This document shows, one piece after another, positions 44,169 through 55,641 of a stretch of DNA of 64,000 nt. A program made the translations under genes and the position numbers. Position 1 is the first letter of the stretch; each line of letters opens with the position of its first letter. The notes under the pieces are model-generated. The model saw only the letters and a program-made list of their open reading frames with translations, searched no databases and was not told the DNA's origin. Source of the DNA: Phenylobacterium kunshanense (GTDB lineage: Bacteria > Pseudomonadota > Alphaproteobacteria > Caulobacterales > Caulobacteraceae); contig NZ_QFYS01000003.1 of NCBI RefSeq assembly GCF_003254525.1, positions 62,001-126,000 of the forward strand, given 5' to 3'.

Positions 44169-46376
44169 ATGAACGCGCGCAGGACCTTGAGAGACGTATC
44201 GCTGGCGGCGCTGTGCTGCGCCATCGCCGGCCCCGCCGCCGCACAGGCGGCGCCCGAACTGGAAGAGGTGCTGGTCACCGCCCGCAAGCGCGAGGAGAGC
44301 CTCCGCGAGATTCCCGCCGCCGGCACGGCGCTGGGCGCAGAGCAGATCCAGGCCATGGGCGGCATCGCCAACACCCAGGCGCTGCTGTCGAACGTACCGG
44401 CGGTGAACTTCGCCAACACCTCGAACCCAGTGACGTCGGAAGTGTCGATCCGGGGTTCGGGCACCAGCCGCGCGACGGCGGCCGACGCGGCGGTGGGCCT
44501 CTACCGGAACGGCGTCTACATCGGCGGCGGCTATGTGGGCGGGCGCACCTTCTCCAAGCCCGACTTCTTCGACGTTGGCCGGATCGAGGTGCTGCGGGGC
44601 GTGCAGGGCGCGCTGAACGGGCGCAACGCCGTGGGCGGGGCGGTCAATGTGGTGTCGGCGCGTCCGAGCCAGCGTCAGGAGGGCTTCGCGCTCGTCGAGG
44701 CCGCCAACAACAAGCGCTTTGAAGGCCAGCTGGTGGTCAACCAGCCGATCAACGAGAACTGGGCGATCCGCCTGGGCGCCAACCTGATGAAGCAGAGCGA
44801 GGGCTTCTACTACAACCCGATCCGCGACGAGTATTTCGATCGTCAGGAGAGCGAGGTCTATCGCGCCCAGGTCCGCTACGAGAACGGGCCGTTCAGCGCC
44901 AATCTCCTGCTGGAGCATGGGCGCGACCAGCTTCCCGGCCTGATGTACCAGCTCATGATCCCGGCGGGCACGAACGCGACCTATCCGCGGGGCGTCTTCC
45001 AGGACAAGTATCGCGTCGAGTGGAACCACCCGTCGTCGGCCAAGCAGCAGGTGAACTACGCCGAGCTGGTCCTTGAGTACGACCTTGGATTCGCCGCCCT
45101 GACCTCGACCACCTCGCTGCGGGAGCGGCGGTCACAGAACGCCTACGACCGCGACGCGACTTCGGCCGAGTTCCTGGCGCGGACGGCCGCGGCCGGCCTG
45201 GTCGCGCCCGGCGCCGTGCAGGGCAGCCCCGATCTGGGCGGCTCGCAGAACGACTACGCTCGCATCCTCTTCCAGGACGTCCACATCGTCGGCGAGAAGG
45301 TCGGGGGCCTGAGCTGGCTGGCGGGCTTCGAGTACTACGACCTCAACGACAAGTACCAGAACACCCTGGCCGGCCCGCCGACCGCGGCGAACGGCCGGTC
45401 GTTCGGAACGGTGGGCGTGAGCCGTCTCGATTTCGTGTCCTGGGCCGCCTACGGCTCCATCGGTTACGATTTCACCGAGACGTTCAACGTCACGGCGGAG
45501 GGTCGCTACACCCGCGACGACAAGGATCTGATCTCCACGCGCCTGGACTTCGGCACGGGGCGGTCGACGGGTACGGGGTTCAATATCGACACCGGCCGCG
45601 AGACAGACGACTTCTCGTACAACGTCACGGCCTCCTACAAGGTCGACGGCTGGCTCGCCTACGGCAAGGTCGGCGCAGCCTATCGCGCCGGCGGGTTCAA
45701 CCTGGCCCTTGGCGATCCGCGCCAGCCGACCCCCATCCCGCCGACGTTCAACGACGAGAAGGCGACCTCGTACGAGGTGGGGCTGAAGGGCGCCATCGTC
45801 CCGCGGGTCTTCCTGAGCCTTGCCGCCTACAGGACCGATGTCGACGACCTCCTGGTCCAGACCGACAACGGCTGCCGCGTGGGCCTGCCCCAGTGCCCGG
45901 TTCAGGCGACGGCCTTCGTCTTCAACGCGGGCAAGGCCGAGCTGTGGGGCTTTGAGGCCGAGCTGAACGCGGTGGCCGAACTCCTGGGCGGCACGGCGCG
46001 GGTCACCCTGGGCGGTTCGCGCCAGGGCGGCGAAATCAAGTCCGGCCCGGACAAGGGCAAGAAGGGACCGCAGCGTCCCGACTGGACCGCCACGTTCTCG
46101 CTCAACTACCTGCGGCCGATCACTGACGAGTGGGACGGCTTCTTCAACCTCAAGGGCAACGGCCGCTGGGGAGGCGTGCAGGAGATCGCCCAGACGCCGG
46201 AGCTCTATGACTACCAGCTCCTGGACGTCCGCGCGGGCGTGCGGAAGGGGGGACTGGAGCTGTCCGTCTACTCGAACAACGTCGGCGACGAGTCCTACAT
46301 CGTGTTCGATGCGCCGACCACGCGGCGCTGGAACATCCCGCGCACCTACGGCGCCCAGATCCGCTACGCCTGGTGA
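44169..46376 (+). CDS. TonB-dependent outer-membrane receptor
   Basis: 735 residues from the ATG at 44169 (GAGGGGG upstream; an ATG at 44139 is also in frame). The signal peptide ends near GPAAAQA. The TonB box is LEEVLVTARKREESL, a motif typical of the large Caulobacter/sphingomonad receptor families. The plug contains EVLRGVQGALNGRNAVGGAVNVVSARP, and the barrel runs to the C-terminal YGAQIRYAW. An alpha/beta hydrolase gene begins 4 nt after the stop and an M28-like gene follows, so the imported ligand is probably an ester or peptide-like compound cleaved in the periplasm (inference). Confidence 0.93.
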   Translation: MNARRTLRDVSLAALCCAIAGPAAAQAAPELEEVLVTARKREESLREIPAAGTALGAEQIQAMGGIANTQALLSNVPAVNFANTSNPVTSEVSIRGSGTSRATAADAAVGLYRNGVYIGGGYVGGRTFSKPDFFDVGRIEVLRGVQGALNGRNAVGGAVNVVSARPSQRQEGFALVEAANNKRFEGQLVVNQPINENWAIRLGANLMKQSEGFYYNPIRDEYFDRQESEVYRAQVRYENGPFSANLLLEHGRDQLPGLMYQLMIPAGTNATYPRGVFQDKYRVEWNHPSSAKQQVNYAELVLEYDLGFAALTSTTSLRERRSQNAYDRDATSAEFLARTAAAGLVAPGAVQGSPDLGGSQNDYARILFQDVHIVGEKVGGLSWLAGFEYYDLNDKYQNTLAGPPTAANGRSFGTVGVSRLDFVSWAAYGSIGYDFTETFNVTAEGRYTRDDKDLISTRLDFGTGRSTGTGFNIDTGRETDDFSYNVTASYKVDGWLAYGKVGAAYRAGGFNLALGDPRQPTPIPPTFNDEKATSYEVGLKGAIVPRVFLSLAAYRTDVDDLLVQTDNGCRVGLPQCPVQATAFVFNAGKAELWGFEAELNAVAELLGGTARVTLGGSRQGGEIKSGPDKGKKGPQRPDWTATFSLNYLRPITDEWDGFFNLKGNGRWGGVQEIAQTPELYDYQLLDVRAGVRKGGLELSVYSNNVGDESYIVFDAPTTRRWNIPRTYGAQIRYAW

Positions 46377-46380
46377 ACCC

Positions 46381-47424
46381 ATGATCCGTCGATCCGCATC
46401 GCACCGCCTCGTCGCGCTCGCCGTCTTCCTTCTCCTGGCGACCGCGGCGCCTGCTCTGGCGCAGCCGGCCGCTGCGGCCGCCCAGGGCGTGGAGGTGCGC
46501 TACGGCGCGTGGACCGACCCGGCCCGCGGCGGCCGGGTCACGCCCTACAAGCTCTACATGCCGACCGGCCCGGGGCCTTTCCCGGTGGTGATCCACTCGC
46601 ACGGCCTGGGCGGCAATCGCGAAGCCTCGACCTACATCCTCCAGGCGGTGGCCGAGGCTGGCTTCGTCGTCGTGGCGCTCCAGCACGCCGGCTCGGACAC
46701 CGGCCTGCTCCGGGGCGCCGGCCCCTCGGTGGACGAAGCGGCGGTGGTGGCCGCGGGGCGAGCCGGCATGACCAGCGACGCGGCCCGCGGCCGCTATGGC
46801 GACGTGCCGTTCGCCCTGGATCAGATCGCGAGGGACCCGACGCTGAGGGACAAGGTCGACCTCGGCCGCGTCGGCATGTCGGGCCACTCCTACGGCGCCC
46901 TGTCGACCCTGACGGCTGTGGGTCAGCGCCTGCCGGCCATGCCGGACTACACCGGGTTCGCCGAGCCGCGCATCAAGGCGGCCATCGCCTACAGTCCGAA
47001 CAAGCCGCGGGGCGACGATGCGAGGCTCGCCTTCGCCCGGGTCAGGACGCCGATGCTGCACTTCACCGGAACGGAGGACGTAACCCCGTTCGACCTTGAG
47101 AAGAACGCCTTCGAGCGGACGACGCCTTATCAGGCGATCCAGGGCGCCGATCAGTACCTGGTCGTTCTGGACGGCGCCGACCATGGCGTCTTCGGGGGGC
47201 GCCGCGCCCTGATGGGCCGACTGAAGCCGGGCGATCCGGCGCAGATGGAGATCATCAAGGCCGAGACCGTCCGCTTCTGGAAGGCTTATCTCGGCAACGA
47301 CCCGGCGGCGCTTCAGGCCCTCTGCAGCCTGCCTACGCGCATCGATCCTGACGGCGACGCCTATGTGAAGGCGCCCCGTTGCGGCCCGCCGACGCCCATC
47401 GCGCCGGTGGACGGCCTGCGGTAG
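46381..47424 (+). CDS. Exported alpha/beta hydrolase (PAF-acetylhydrolase/chlorophyllase-like)
   Basis: 347 residues from the ATG at 46381. The signal peptide is MIRRSASHRLVALAVFLLLA, cleaved near ALAQP. The oxyanion region is VVIHSHGLGGNREAS, the nucleophile elbow is GMSGHSYGALS, and the catalytic His lies in LDGADHGVFG. It is close to the family of bacterial predicted dienelactone hydrolases with platelet-activating-factor acetylhydrolase fold. It lies 4 nt after the TonB receptor stop and 10 nt before the M28-like gene, so the three are one operon. Confidence 0.82.
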   Translation: MIRRSASHRLVALAVFLLLATAAPALAQPAAAAAQGVEVRYGAWTDPARGGRVTPYKLYMPTGPGPFPVVIHSHGLGGNREASTYILQAVAEAGFVVVALQHAGSDTGLLRGAGPSVDEAAVVAAGRAGMTSDAARGRYGDVPFALDQIARDPTLRDKVDLGRVGMSGHSYGALSTLTAVGQRLPAMPDYTGFAEPRIKAAIAYSPNKPRGDDARLAFARVRTPMLHFTGTEDVTPFDLEKNAFERTTPYQAIQGADQYLVVLDGADHGVFGGRRALMGRLKPGDPAQMEIIKAETVRFWKAYLGNDPAALQALCSLPTRIDPDGDAYVKAPRCGPPTPIAPVDGLR

Positions 47425-47434
47425 CGTTCCAGCC

Positions 47435-48721
47435 ATGTCCCGACACCTTTCAGCCTCCCGCAGAACCGTCTTGGGGCTCGGCGCCGCCATGGCGGCGGGC
47501 CCCTCGCTCGCCGTGGCCGCACCGGCGGCGTCCGCCGAGGCAGAGGCGCAGGCCATCCTCGAGCGCTACCAGGCCTTCGGCGACAAGGCCTCGGGCGGAC
47601 GGGGCGACATCGCCTGCGGCGAGTGGCTGGAGGGCGAGTTGAAGGGCCTCGGCTACGCCTGCGCCCGGCAACCGTTCGACGTTCCCGCCTATGAGGGCGA
47701 GGCGCCGACGCTCTCGATGGAGGGCGCCGCCGCGACGCTCATTCCGCAGGCGATCGTCCAGCCGACGCCGGCCGCCGGCCTTGCAGGCAGGCTGTATGTT
47801 CCGGGCCGCGGCGAGGGCGACCTCGCGCTGATCGTCCTGCCCCATGCGCGCTGGTCCACCGCCAAGGGCGAGGTGGAGCGGCGCGTCCGGGCGGCGGCTG
47901 AGGCCGGCGCCAAGGCGGCGATCCTTGTCACGACGGGTCCGACGGGCGAGGCCCTCGCGCTCAATACGCCGGTGGACAAGCCGCTGTTCGACCTGCCGGC
48001 CGCGGTCCTGGCGCCGCGCGACTCCCGACCCTTCGTGGAGGGCGCGGGCAGGGGCGCCATGGCGACGTTCCGGATGACCGGTCGGTCGTTCCGACGCCCG
48101 GCCTTCAACGTGACGGCGAGGCTCGATCGCGGCGCCGGCCGTTGGCTGGTGATCTCCACCCCGCGCTCGGGCTGGTTCGGCTGCGCCGGCGAGCGCGGGT
48201 CGGGCCTCGCCGCCTGGCGCATGCTGGTGGCCTGGGCGGCCAAGGCGAAGCTGCCGGTCGATGTGGCGGTCGTCGCGACCAGCGGCCATGAATACGAGTA
48301 TGCGGGCGGCGAGCACTTCATCGCCCACCTTGCCCCAAAGCCGGCTCAAACGGCGCTGTGGGTCCATCTCGGCGCCAACGTCGCTGCGCGCGACTGGCAC
48401 GAACGCGGCCAGTCCCTGGCGCCGCTGCCCAGCGCGGATCCGCAGCGCTTTCTGCTGGCCAGTTCGCCGCTCGTGCAGGCCTGCCGGACCGCCTTCGCCG
48501 GCCAGCCGGGCCTGGAGCAGGCCTATCCGGTCGATCCGAAGCAGGTGGCCGGTGAACTCGCCAGCATCGTGAGCGCCGGTTACGACCCTGCCATGGGCAT
48601 CTTCGGCGCCCACCGGTTCCACCACGCCCGTAGCGACGACCTGCGCTGCGTGTCTCCGGCCCTGGTCCCGCCGGTGGCGGAGGCCTTCAAGGCGGTTGTC
48701 ACCAAGGCGCTGGTGGGCTGA
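47435..48721 (+). CDS. Tat-exported M28-like protein with altered metal site
   Basis: 428 residues. The N-terminus [20 protein letters not shown] is a Tat leader. A protease-associated (PA) type insert appears around 110-200. The M28 aminopeptidase-like core shows [20 protein letters not shown], where M28 enzymes have H-x-D and GxxD metal ligands, and [14 protein letters not shown], where they have E-E. Several expected metal-binding residues are therefore missing or moved, so it may be a non-canonical hydrolase or a binding protein. It is in an operon with the receptor and the hydrolase. Confidence 0.6.
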   Translation: MSRHLSASRRTVLGLGAAMAAGPSLAVAAPAASAEAEAQAILERYQAFGDKASGGRGDIACGEWLEGELKGLGYACARQPFDVPAYEGEAPTLSMEGAAATLIPQAIVQPTPAAGLAGRLYVPGRGEGDLALIVLPHARWSTAKGEVERRVRAAAEAGAKAAILVTTGPTGEALALNTPVDKPLFDLPAAVLAPRDSRPFVEGAGRGAMATFRMTGRSFRRPAFNVTARLDRGAGRWLVISTPRSGWFGCAGERGSGLAAWRMLVAWAAKAKLPVDVAVVATSGHEYEYAGGEHFIAHLAPKPAQTALWVHLGANVAARDWHERGQSLAPLPSADPQRFLLASSPLVQACRTAFAGQPGLEQAYPVDPKQVAGELASIVSAGYDPAMGIFGAHRFHHARSDDLRCVSPALVPPVAEAFKAVVTKALVG

Positions 48722-48783
48722 GGCTGGGCTTCACCCCGTCGTCCGCGCTAGGCTCGGGCCCAACGAAAAGCGGGGGAAGCCAG

Positions 48784-49788
48784 ATGACCGAGCACTACCG
48801 GATTTTGGGCGGCCTGGGGTCGCCCTATTCGATGAAGATGCGGGCGATCCTGCGGTATCGCCGGCTGCCCTACACCTGGATCCAGATCACGCCGCAACAC
48901 GACGCCGAACGAGCCAACGTGAAGGTCCCGGTGATCCCGGTGATCCAGTACCCGGACGGGACCTACCACAACGACTCCACCCCGATGCTCTACGAGCTGG
49001 AGGCGCGCCATCCCGGCATGCGGAGCATCGTGCCCCCCGACGCCGGTGACGCCTTCCTGGCCTACCTGCTGGAAGATATGGCCGACGAGTGGGGCACCAA
49101 GCTGATGTTCCACTACCGCTGGTTCCGCGAGCGGGATCAGGTGCGGATGAGCGAGTGGCTGGCCTTCGACCGCGCGCAGGGCGGCGGCTATGCGGGAGTG
49201 AAGCGGTTCGCCGACGCCTTCCGGGATCGTCAGGTGGGACGCATGGCTCTGGTGGGCTGCACGCCCGAGAACGCCCCGATCATCGAAGACACCACGCGCA
49301 CCCTTGCGGCCATCTTCGAAGACCATGTCCTGGACCGGTTCTACTTCTTCGGCTCGCGGCCCTCGCTGGCGGAGTTCGGCTGGTACGGCCAGTTCTCGCA
49401 GCTCATCGTCGACCCCACACCGAACGACCTGATGCGCGAGATCGCCCCCTTTACCGTCCGGTGGCTCATGCACCTGGACGACGCTTCGGGCGTCGAAGGG
49501 GAATGGCGCACGTCCGGCCAGCCGCTGGCCCCGGCGGTCGAGCGCCTGCTGGCCTTCGCCGGCGAGGTCTACTTCCCGTTCCTGGAGGCCAACGCCAAGG
49601 CGGTGGCGGCGGGCGCCGAGACCTTCACCGTGAACCTGCTGGGCCGGCCGTACACGCAAGGCGCGTTTAGGTATCAGGCCCGGTGCCTTGAAAATCTCCG
49701 GAAGGCGTTTGCGGAGTTGCCGGCCGACGCCCGGTCCCGCCTGACGCCGATGCTGGATGCGGCGGGTGCGCTGGCGCCGCTGACGTAG
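48784..49788 (+). CDS. Glutathione S-transferase family protein, extended form
   Basis: 334 residues, longer than the usual 200-230. The N-terminal thioredoxin-like domain is [20 protein letters not shown] with [19 protein letters not shown] (the glutathione gamma-glutamyl contact region). The C-terminal helical domain includes [18 protein letters not shown], a common GST_C motif, and a long extra tail. It lies 62 nt after the M28-like gene. Substrate unknown. Confidence 0.8.
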   Translation: MTEHYRILGGLGSPYSMKMRAILRYRRLPYTWIQITPQHDAERANVKVPVIPVIQYPDGTYHNDSTPMLYELEARHPGMRSIVPPDAGDAFLAYLLEDMADEWGTKLMFHYRWFRERDQVRMSEWLAFDRAQGGGYAGVKRFADAFRDRQVGRMALVGCTPENAPIIEDTTRTLAAIFEDHVLDRFYFFGSRPSLAEFGWYGQFSQLIVDPTPNDLMREIAPFTVRWLMHLDDASGVEGEWRTSGQPLAPAVERLLAFAGEVYFPFLEANAKAVAAGAETFTVNLLGRPYTQGAFRYQARCLENLRKAFAELPADARSRLTPMLDAAGALAPLT

Positions 49789-49815
49789 GGGCGCGAACGG
49801 GCCTACAAGGATGGG

Positions 49816-50610
49816 ATGGACGATCAATCCCATCCCAGCGCCCGCCAGTTGGCGTCACCGACCTACCGGCTGGCCTCGCTCGATCACGACTTCATTCTCG
49901 GACACTCCATGCGGGGCGTCCGCTTCCTGCTGGAGTTCGCCAAGGCCGACGAGGCTCTGCGCGCCTGGGGCGTGCGCTCGACCATCGTGGTGTTCGGCAG
50001 CGCCCGCATCCGCGAGGATGGCCCCGACCCGCATCCGCGGTGGTATGCGGCCGCGCGGGCCTTCGGCGCTCTCGCCTCGAAGGAGGGCGGAGCCTATCTC
50101 TCGGCCAGCCATGAGCGGCACAACGTGATCTGCACGGGTGGCGGGCCAGGCATCATGGAGGCCGCCAACCGCGGCGCCTTCGATGTTGGCGCGCCGTCGA
50201 TCGGCCTCAACATCACCCTGCCGCACGAGCAGTTCCCCAACAGCTATTCGACGCCGGAGCTGACCTTCCGCTTTCACTACTTCGCCATGCGCAAGATGCA
50301 TCTGGCGATGCGAGCCTATGCGCTGGTGGTGTTCCCGGGTGGCTTCGGGACGCTGGACGAGCTGTTCGAGCTGCTGACCCTGCGCCAGACCGACAAGTCG
50401 CCGCCGATACCCATCGTGCTGTTCGACGAGGCCTACTGGCGCTCGATCATCAACTTCGAAGCGCTGATCGAGCACGGCATGATCGCGAGGTCGGACCTGG
50501 AGTATTTCCGCTTCGCCGAAACCGCCGAACAGGTCTGGCAATGCCTGCTGGACGCCGGCTTGAAGCCGCATGGCGCGCCGGACTGGGACCCCGATCCGAG
50601 CGATCCGTAA
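49816..50610 (+). CDS. LOG-family nucleotide phosphoribohydrolase (TIGR00730 type)
   Basis: 264 residues from the ATG at 49816. The family motifs are GGGPGIMEAANRGAFD and VFPGGFGTLDELFELLTLRQ, the latter being the PGGxGTxxE signature. VVFGSARIREDGPD opens the Rossmann fold. LOG proteins cleave the N-glycosidic bond of nucleoside 5'-monophosphates such as AMP or cytokinin ribotides, giving a free base and ribose 5-phosphate. It fits well as the first gene of the nucleobase-metabolism block that follows. Confidence 0.88.
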   Translation: MDDQSHPSARQLASPTYRLASLDHDFILGHSMRGVRFLLEFAKADEALRAWGVRSTIVVFGSARIREDGPDPHPRWYAAARAFGALASKEGGAYLSASHERHNVICTGGGPGIMEAANRGAFDVGAPSIGLNITLPHEQFPNSYSTPELTFRFHYFAMRKMHLAMRAYALVVFPGGFGTLDELFELLTLRQTDKSPPIPIVLFDEAYWRSIINFEALIEHGMIARSDLEYFRFAETAEQVWQCLLDAGLKPHGAPDWDPDPSDP

Positions 50611-50752
50611 ATCCTCCGGCGGGGGGCTGTCGCAAATCGTTCGTGCACAGGCGCTGGCCGGCGTTATCCTGTCCATTGCTTCGCTTCCAGGTGTTGGCGA
50701 AGCTCGTGGCCTGTGGGGGGCTGCGCCGGGGCTGGCGTCAGGGGCAGGGGCA

Positions 50753-51295
50753 ATGGCGAAGGATATCGTGGCCGAGACGAAGCCGGCGAGCACGCCCGAT
50801 GGCGTTCACTTGCTGCGCACCGCGATGACAGTCCAGTACCAGCTGAGCCAGATGGCCGATCAGAAGGCCAACATGGTGCTGGCCGCGACATTCGTGATCT
50901 TCACCATCACCGTCGCCCAGGTGCGCGAGGGCAGCGCCATGGCGGCCCCGCTGCTGATCCTCGGCGGCGCGGCGTTCATGGCGGCGCTGCTGGCGATCCT
51001 GGCCGTCCTGCCCTCCGTGAAGACGCCGCCCCGCGCCGGCGGCCCGGCCAACGTGCTGTTCTTCGGATCCTTCACCCAGCTTCCGGAGGCCGAGTTCGTG
51101 AACATGCTGACGGGCGTGGCGGCGGACCAGCGGGCGATCTACGAGGCCTTCGCCCACGACATCTACCAGAACGGCCGGGTGCTCGCGTTCAAGAAGTACC
51201 GCTACCTCGGATACGCCTATCGCATCCTGCTGGCCGGTCTCGTGGCCAGCTTCCTCACCTTCATCGCGCCGTTCGCCGTCGCGGCGTTCAGTTAG
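50753..51295 (+). CDS. Orphan Pycsar-effector-like (DUF5706-type) membrane protein
   Basis: 180 residues from the ATG at 50753. After a short N-terminus, the segment MADQKANMVLAATFVIFTIT resembles the helix-plus-membrane start of PycTM/DUF5706 effectors (usually DxKAN followed by a helix). Three hydrophobic helices lie near 40-57, 64-88 and 158-180. Pycsar effectors disrupt membranes when bound to cCMP or cUMP made by a partner cyclase; no nucleotide cyclase gene is visible here. It ends 8 nt into the convergent cupin gene. It could be a housekeeping homologue. Confidence 0.55.
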   Translation: MAKDIVAETKPASTPDGVHLLRTAMTVQYQLSQMADQKANMVLAATFVIFTITVAQVREGSAMAAPLLILGGAAFMAALLAILAVLPSVKTPPRAGGPANVLFFGSFTQLPEAEFVNMLTGVAADQRAIYEAFAHDIYQNGRVLAFKKYRYLGYAYRILLAGLVASFLTFIAPFAVAAFS

Positions 51296-51704
51296 GCGAC
51301 CAGCCCGGCGGGGCCAGTTCGAACCCCTCGAAGCGGAAGCCTGGCGAGACCGTGCAGGCCACCAGCGTCCAGCCGCCGCCGTCCGCCTCCGCCGATTGCC
51401 ACTCATGGGCCCTGACGACGTGCTGCGGGCTCCCATCGACGATCCCCAGCCGGGTCGTGCTGATCGGTCCGCCCTCGAAGCCGGTCCGGAGCGTGAGCGG
51501 CGCGCCGGCCTGGAAGATCCACACCTCCTCGGCGTCGACGCGGTGCCAGTGCGAACGGCCGCCCGCCTCCAGCAGGAAGAGGATCGCCGTCGCCGTCGCC
51601 CGGCCGTCGGGCAGGCTCGCGGCCGCGCGCCAGGTCTCGCGATACCAGCCACCCTCCGGGTGTGGTTCGAGGCCCAGGGTCGCGATCATCTGCTCGGCGG
51701 TCAT
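51288..51704 (-). CDS. Cupin domain protein (DUF985/cupin_5)
   Basis: 138 residues from the ATG at 51704. The family signature LEPHPEGGWYRETWR is clear, followed by a beta-barrel with AILFLLEAGGRSHWHRVDAEEVWIF and WTLVACTVSPGFRFEGFEL. Function is not established for this family; yeast and bacterial relatives are uncharacterised, and sugar-related binding has been proposed. The 3' end overlaps the preceding membrane-protein gene by 8 nt. The C-terminus APPGWSPN is typical of the family. Confidence 0.88.
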   Translation of the reverse strand: MTAEQMIATLGLEPHPEGGWYRETWRAAASLPDGRATATAILFLLEAGGRSHWHRVDAEEVWIFQAGAPLTLRTGFEGGPISTTRLGIVDGSPQHVVRAHEWQSAEADGGGWTLVACTVSPGFRFEGFELAPPGWSPN

Positions 51705-51782
51705 GGGCGCAGTGAAGTCCGATCCGCGATGTTCCGCCACCCCGAGCTTGACCGGAGCCGCCGGGTGCGGCGGGCTGCGGGC

Positions 51783-53248
51783 ATGGGACGAATCCTCGCA
51801 AGCCTCGCCGCCGCGCTCGCCATCGCGACGCCCGCCGCCGCCGCGCCCGACCTCTCGAAGATGGGCGCCGCCGAACTCACGGCCTTCCTGAAGCCGTTCC
51901 CCAAGGGCGGGGAACTGCACAACCACCTGGGCGGCAGCACGCCGACCGAGGACCTGATCGACTGGGCCGTCGAGGACGGGCTCTGCATCGACATGACCGA
52001 GCTTGCCATCCGGCACACCTGTGCGGGCGAGAACATGAAGCCGGCGGCGGAGGTCGTGGCCGACGAGGCGCTGCGCTCGGCTCTCACCGACAGCCTGACC
52101 ACCCGCCATCCCGGCTTCCGCGACCGCTCGGGCCACGACCAGTTCTTCACCGCCTTCAGCCGCAGGGCCACGACGCCGAAGCGTGCGGGCGACGCCCTGG
52201 CCGAGGCCATGGAGACCCTGGCCCGGCAGAACACCTGGTACATCGAGCTGATGGTCACGCCCCAGGGCGCGGCGGCGCGGGGCCTTGGCGCCCGCGTGGG
52301 CTGGAAGGGCGACATCGCCGCCACGCGCGCGGCCCTGACCGAGGCAGGGCTGGAGAAGCTCGTCCCCGCGGTGATCGCCGACACCGACCGTTTCGAGGCT
52401 CGCGCCCGAGAGGTGCTCAAGTGCGGCACGCCGCAGGCGAGGCCCGGCTGCGGGGTGACGGTCCGCTATCTCTTCCAGTCGATCCGCCAGGGGCCGCCTG
52501 AGCAGACCATGGCCCAGCTCCAGCTCGGCGTCGCCACCGTGCTCGCCGACAAGCGATGGGTGGGGCTGCAACTCGTGGCGCCTGAGGACAGCTATGACGC
52601 CACGCGCTACTACGACCTGCACATGGCGATCATCGCCGAGCTGACCGACAGGGGCCGCAAGGTTCCGGTCGCCCTGCACGCCGGCGAGCTGACCCTGAAG
52701 ATCGCCCACCCGAAGCACCTCAGCTACCACGTCCGCGACGCCGTCCGGGTCGCCGGCGCCCGCCGGATCGGCCACGGGACCGACCTGCCCGAGGAAATGG
52801 GCGCCGACGCGCTCGCCGAGGAGATGGCCGCCAAGGGCGTGCTGGTCGAGGTGAACCTGCTGTCGAACGAGACGATCCTGGAGGTGAAGCCTGAGGACCA
52901 CCCCTATGCCTGGCTGCGCAAGAAAGGGGTGCCGGTGAGCCTCTCCACCGACGACGCCGGCATCACCCGCTCAGAGCTCAGCGACGACTACCAGGCCGCG
53001 GTACGGAACGGCGCGACCTACGAAGACCTCAAGACCGCCGCGCGCAATGGCGTCGCCTTCAGCTTCCTGTCCGGGCCCGGCCTCTGGGAGGACCCCAACC
53101 GCTACCGCAGGCCGGTCAAGGCCTGCGCGGGCCAGGTCGGCGCGGCGGAGCCCAAGGGCGCCTGCGCCGCCTTCGTCGCCGCCAGCGACAAGGCCCGCGA
53201 ACAGTGGCGGCACGAGCGGCTGCTGCGCGAGTTCGAGGCGACGCGCCG

Positions 53249-53252
<4 letters not shown>
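51783..53252 (+). CDS. Exported adenosine deaminase (metallo-hydrolase)
   Basis: 489 residues from the ATG at 51783. The signal peptide is MGRILASLAAALAIATPAAA, cleaved after about residue 20. The metal-binding HxH sits in GGELHNHLGGS, the other ligands are the His in VALHAGEL and the Asp in SLSTDDAGI, and the general base region is RRIGHGTDLPEEM. Secreted ADGF-like members with about 480-500 residues deaminate adenosine to inosine outside the cytoplasm. It is convergent with the NCS2 permease gene with a 4-nt overlap. It supplies inosine or hypoxanthine for the neighbouring transporters (inference). Confidence 0.9.
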
Positions 53253-54573
<1,321 letters not shown>

Positions 54574-54577
<4 letters not shown>

Positions 54578-55608
54578 GGCGCGCTCGCCTGGGGCAGGGT
54601 CTCGGCATAGCGGTCCCACCCGGCGACCAGCGCCTTCACGACCGGCGAGCCCACGCGGTAGGCGGCCTCGAAGGCGGCGGCGGAGCCTCCGTCTGCGAAC
54701 TCGATCCGCATCGGCTTGCCGGCCCCGGGCCACGAGTAGTTGCTCGCCGTCCTGAGCACGAGGACGCGGCGGGGATCGACCCGTCCCTCCTTGGCGTAGA
54801 GGTTCAGGGTGTCGAGCACCGCCTGGTCTTCGCCGTCCGTCATGGCCAGCACGCCGGCGCCGTCGGTCTGCAGCCGCACCCAGTCGCGGGCCCAATCGGT
54901 CCGCCGCCGCCCATGCCAGAAGCGCACGGTCGCCAGGCTGGATCCGACAAACACGCGAGGCGGCTGCTGGGCGGCCGGCTCGTCCTTGTAGCCCGCCCGC
55001 TCGGCCGCCAGCTTCGGCCCGTCGGGCAGGGCGATGTCGCGCGTGAGCCGATAGGCCCACTGGGTCAGGCCGGGATCGAGGCGCCAGGCCATGCCGCTGG
55101 CGCCTTCGCCGCTGCCCTTCTCGCCGGGGCCCTTGCTGTGGAAGGCGTAGAGGCCCCAAGGCCAGCCCGGCGTGATCTCGCGATCGTCGATCTCGTAGAG
55201 CGGATCGGCGTCCACCACCCAGTCGGACCAGGCGGCGCTGCCGATCGAGCCGATCTTCGGGTCCACGCCGGCGATGCCGGCCATCAGGAAATAGCTCTTC
55301 GAAAAGTCGAAGCGCGGGTCGAGCAGCAGGGCGGCCATCGAGCCGCGGGCGCGGCCGAACATCCCGGTGGTGATCGCCAGCACGCCATCGGGCGAGAGCC
55401 GGGCGGGTCGTTCGATGCCTGGAATCTTCACGGTCTCGGTGAGCGGATAGCGCTCGACCCAGTGCTGGAATTCACCGGGCGTGTCGCCCGTCTCCGCGCC
55501 GATCTCGAAGGCGGCGATCACCACCACCTTGATCGGGATCGGTTTGTCCTGCGCCAGCGCCGGCAGTGGCGCGAGCAGGCAGGCGATGATGGCGATGACT
55601 CGAAGCAC
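54574..55608 (-). CDS. Purine nucleoside permease (NUP family)
   Basis: 344 residues. The signal peptide ends near LPALAQD. Conserved blocks of the NUP family (Pfam PF06516) are AAFEIGAETGDTPGEFQHWV, GMFGRARGSMAALLLDPRFD, YFLMAGIAGVDPKIGS and VLVLRTASNYSWPGAGK. Although named permease after a yeast protein, the fold is like nucleoside phosphorylases, so it may be a periplasmic binding or hydrolytic component. It overlaps the NCS2 gene by 4 nt. With the exported adenosine deaminase this gives two predicted periplasmic purine proteins side by side. Confidence 0.88.
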
Positions 55609-55641
55609 CCGAACCCCCAGCTGAAGTGGGCGGCATAGTCG

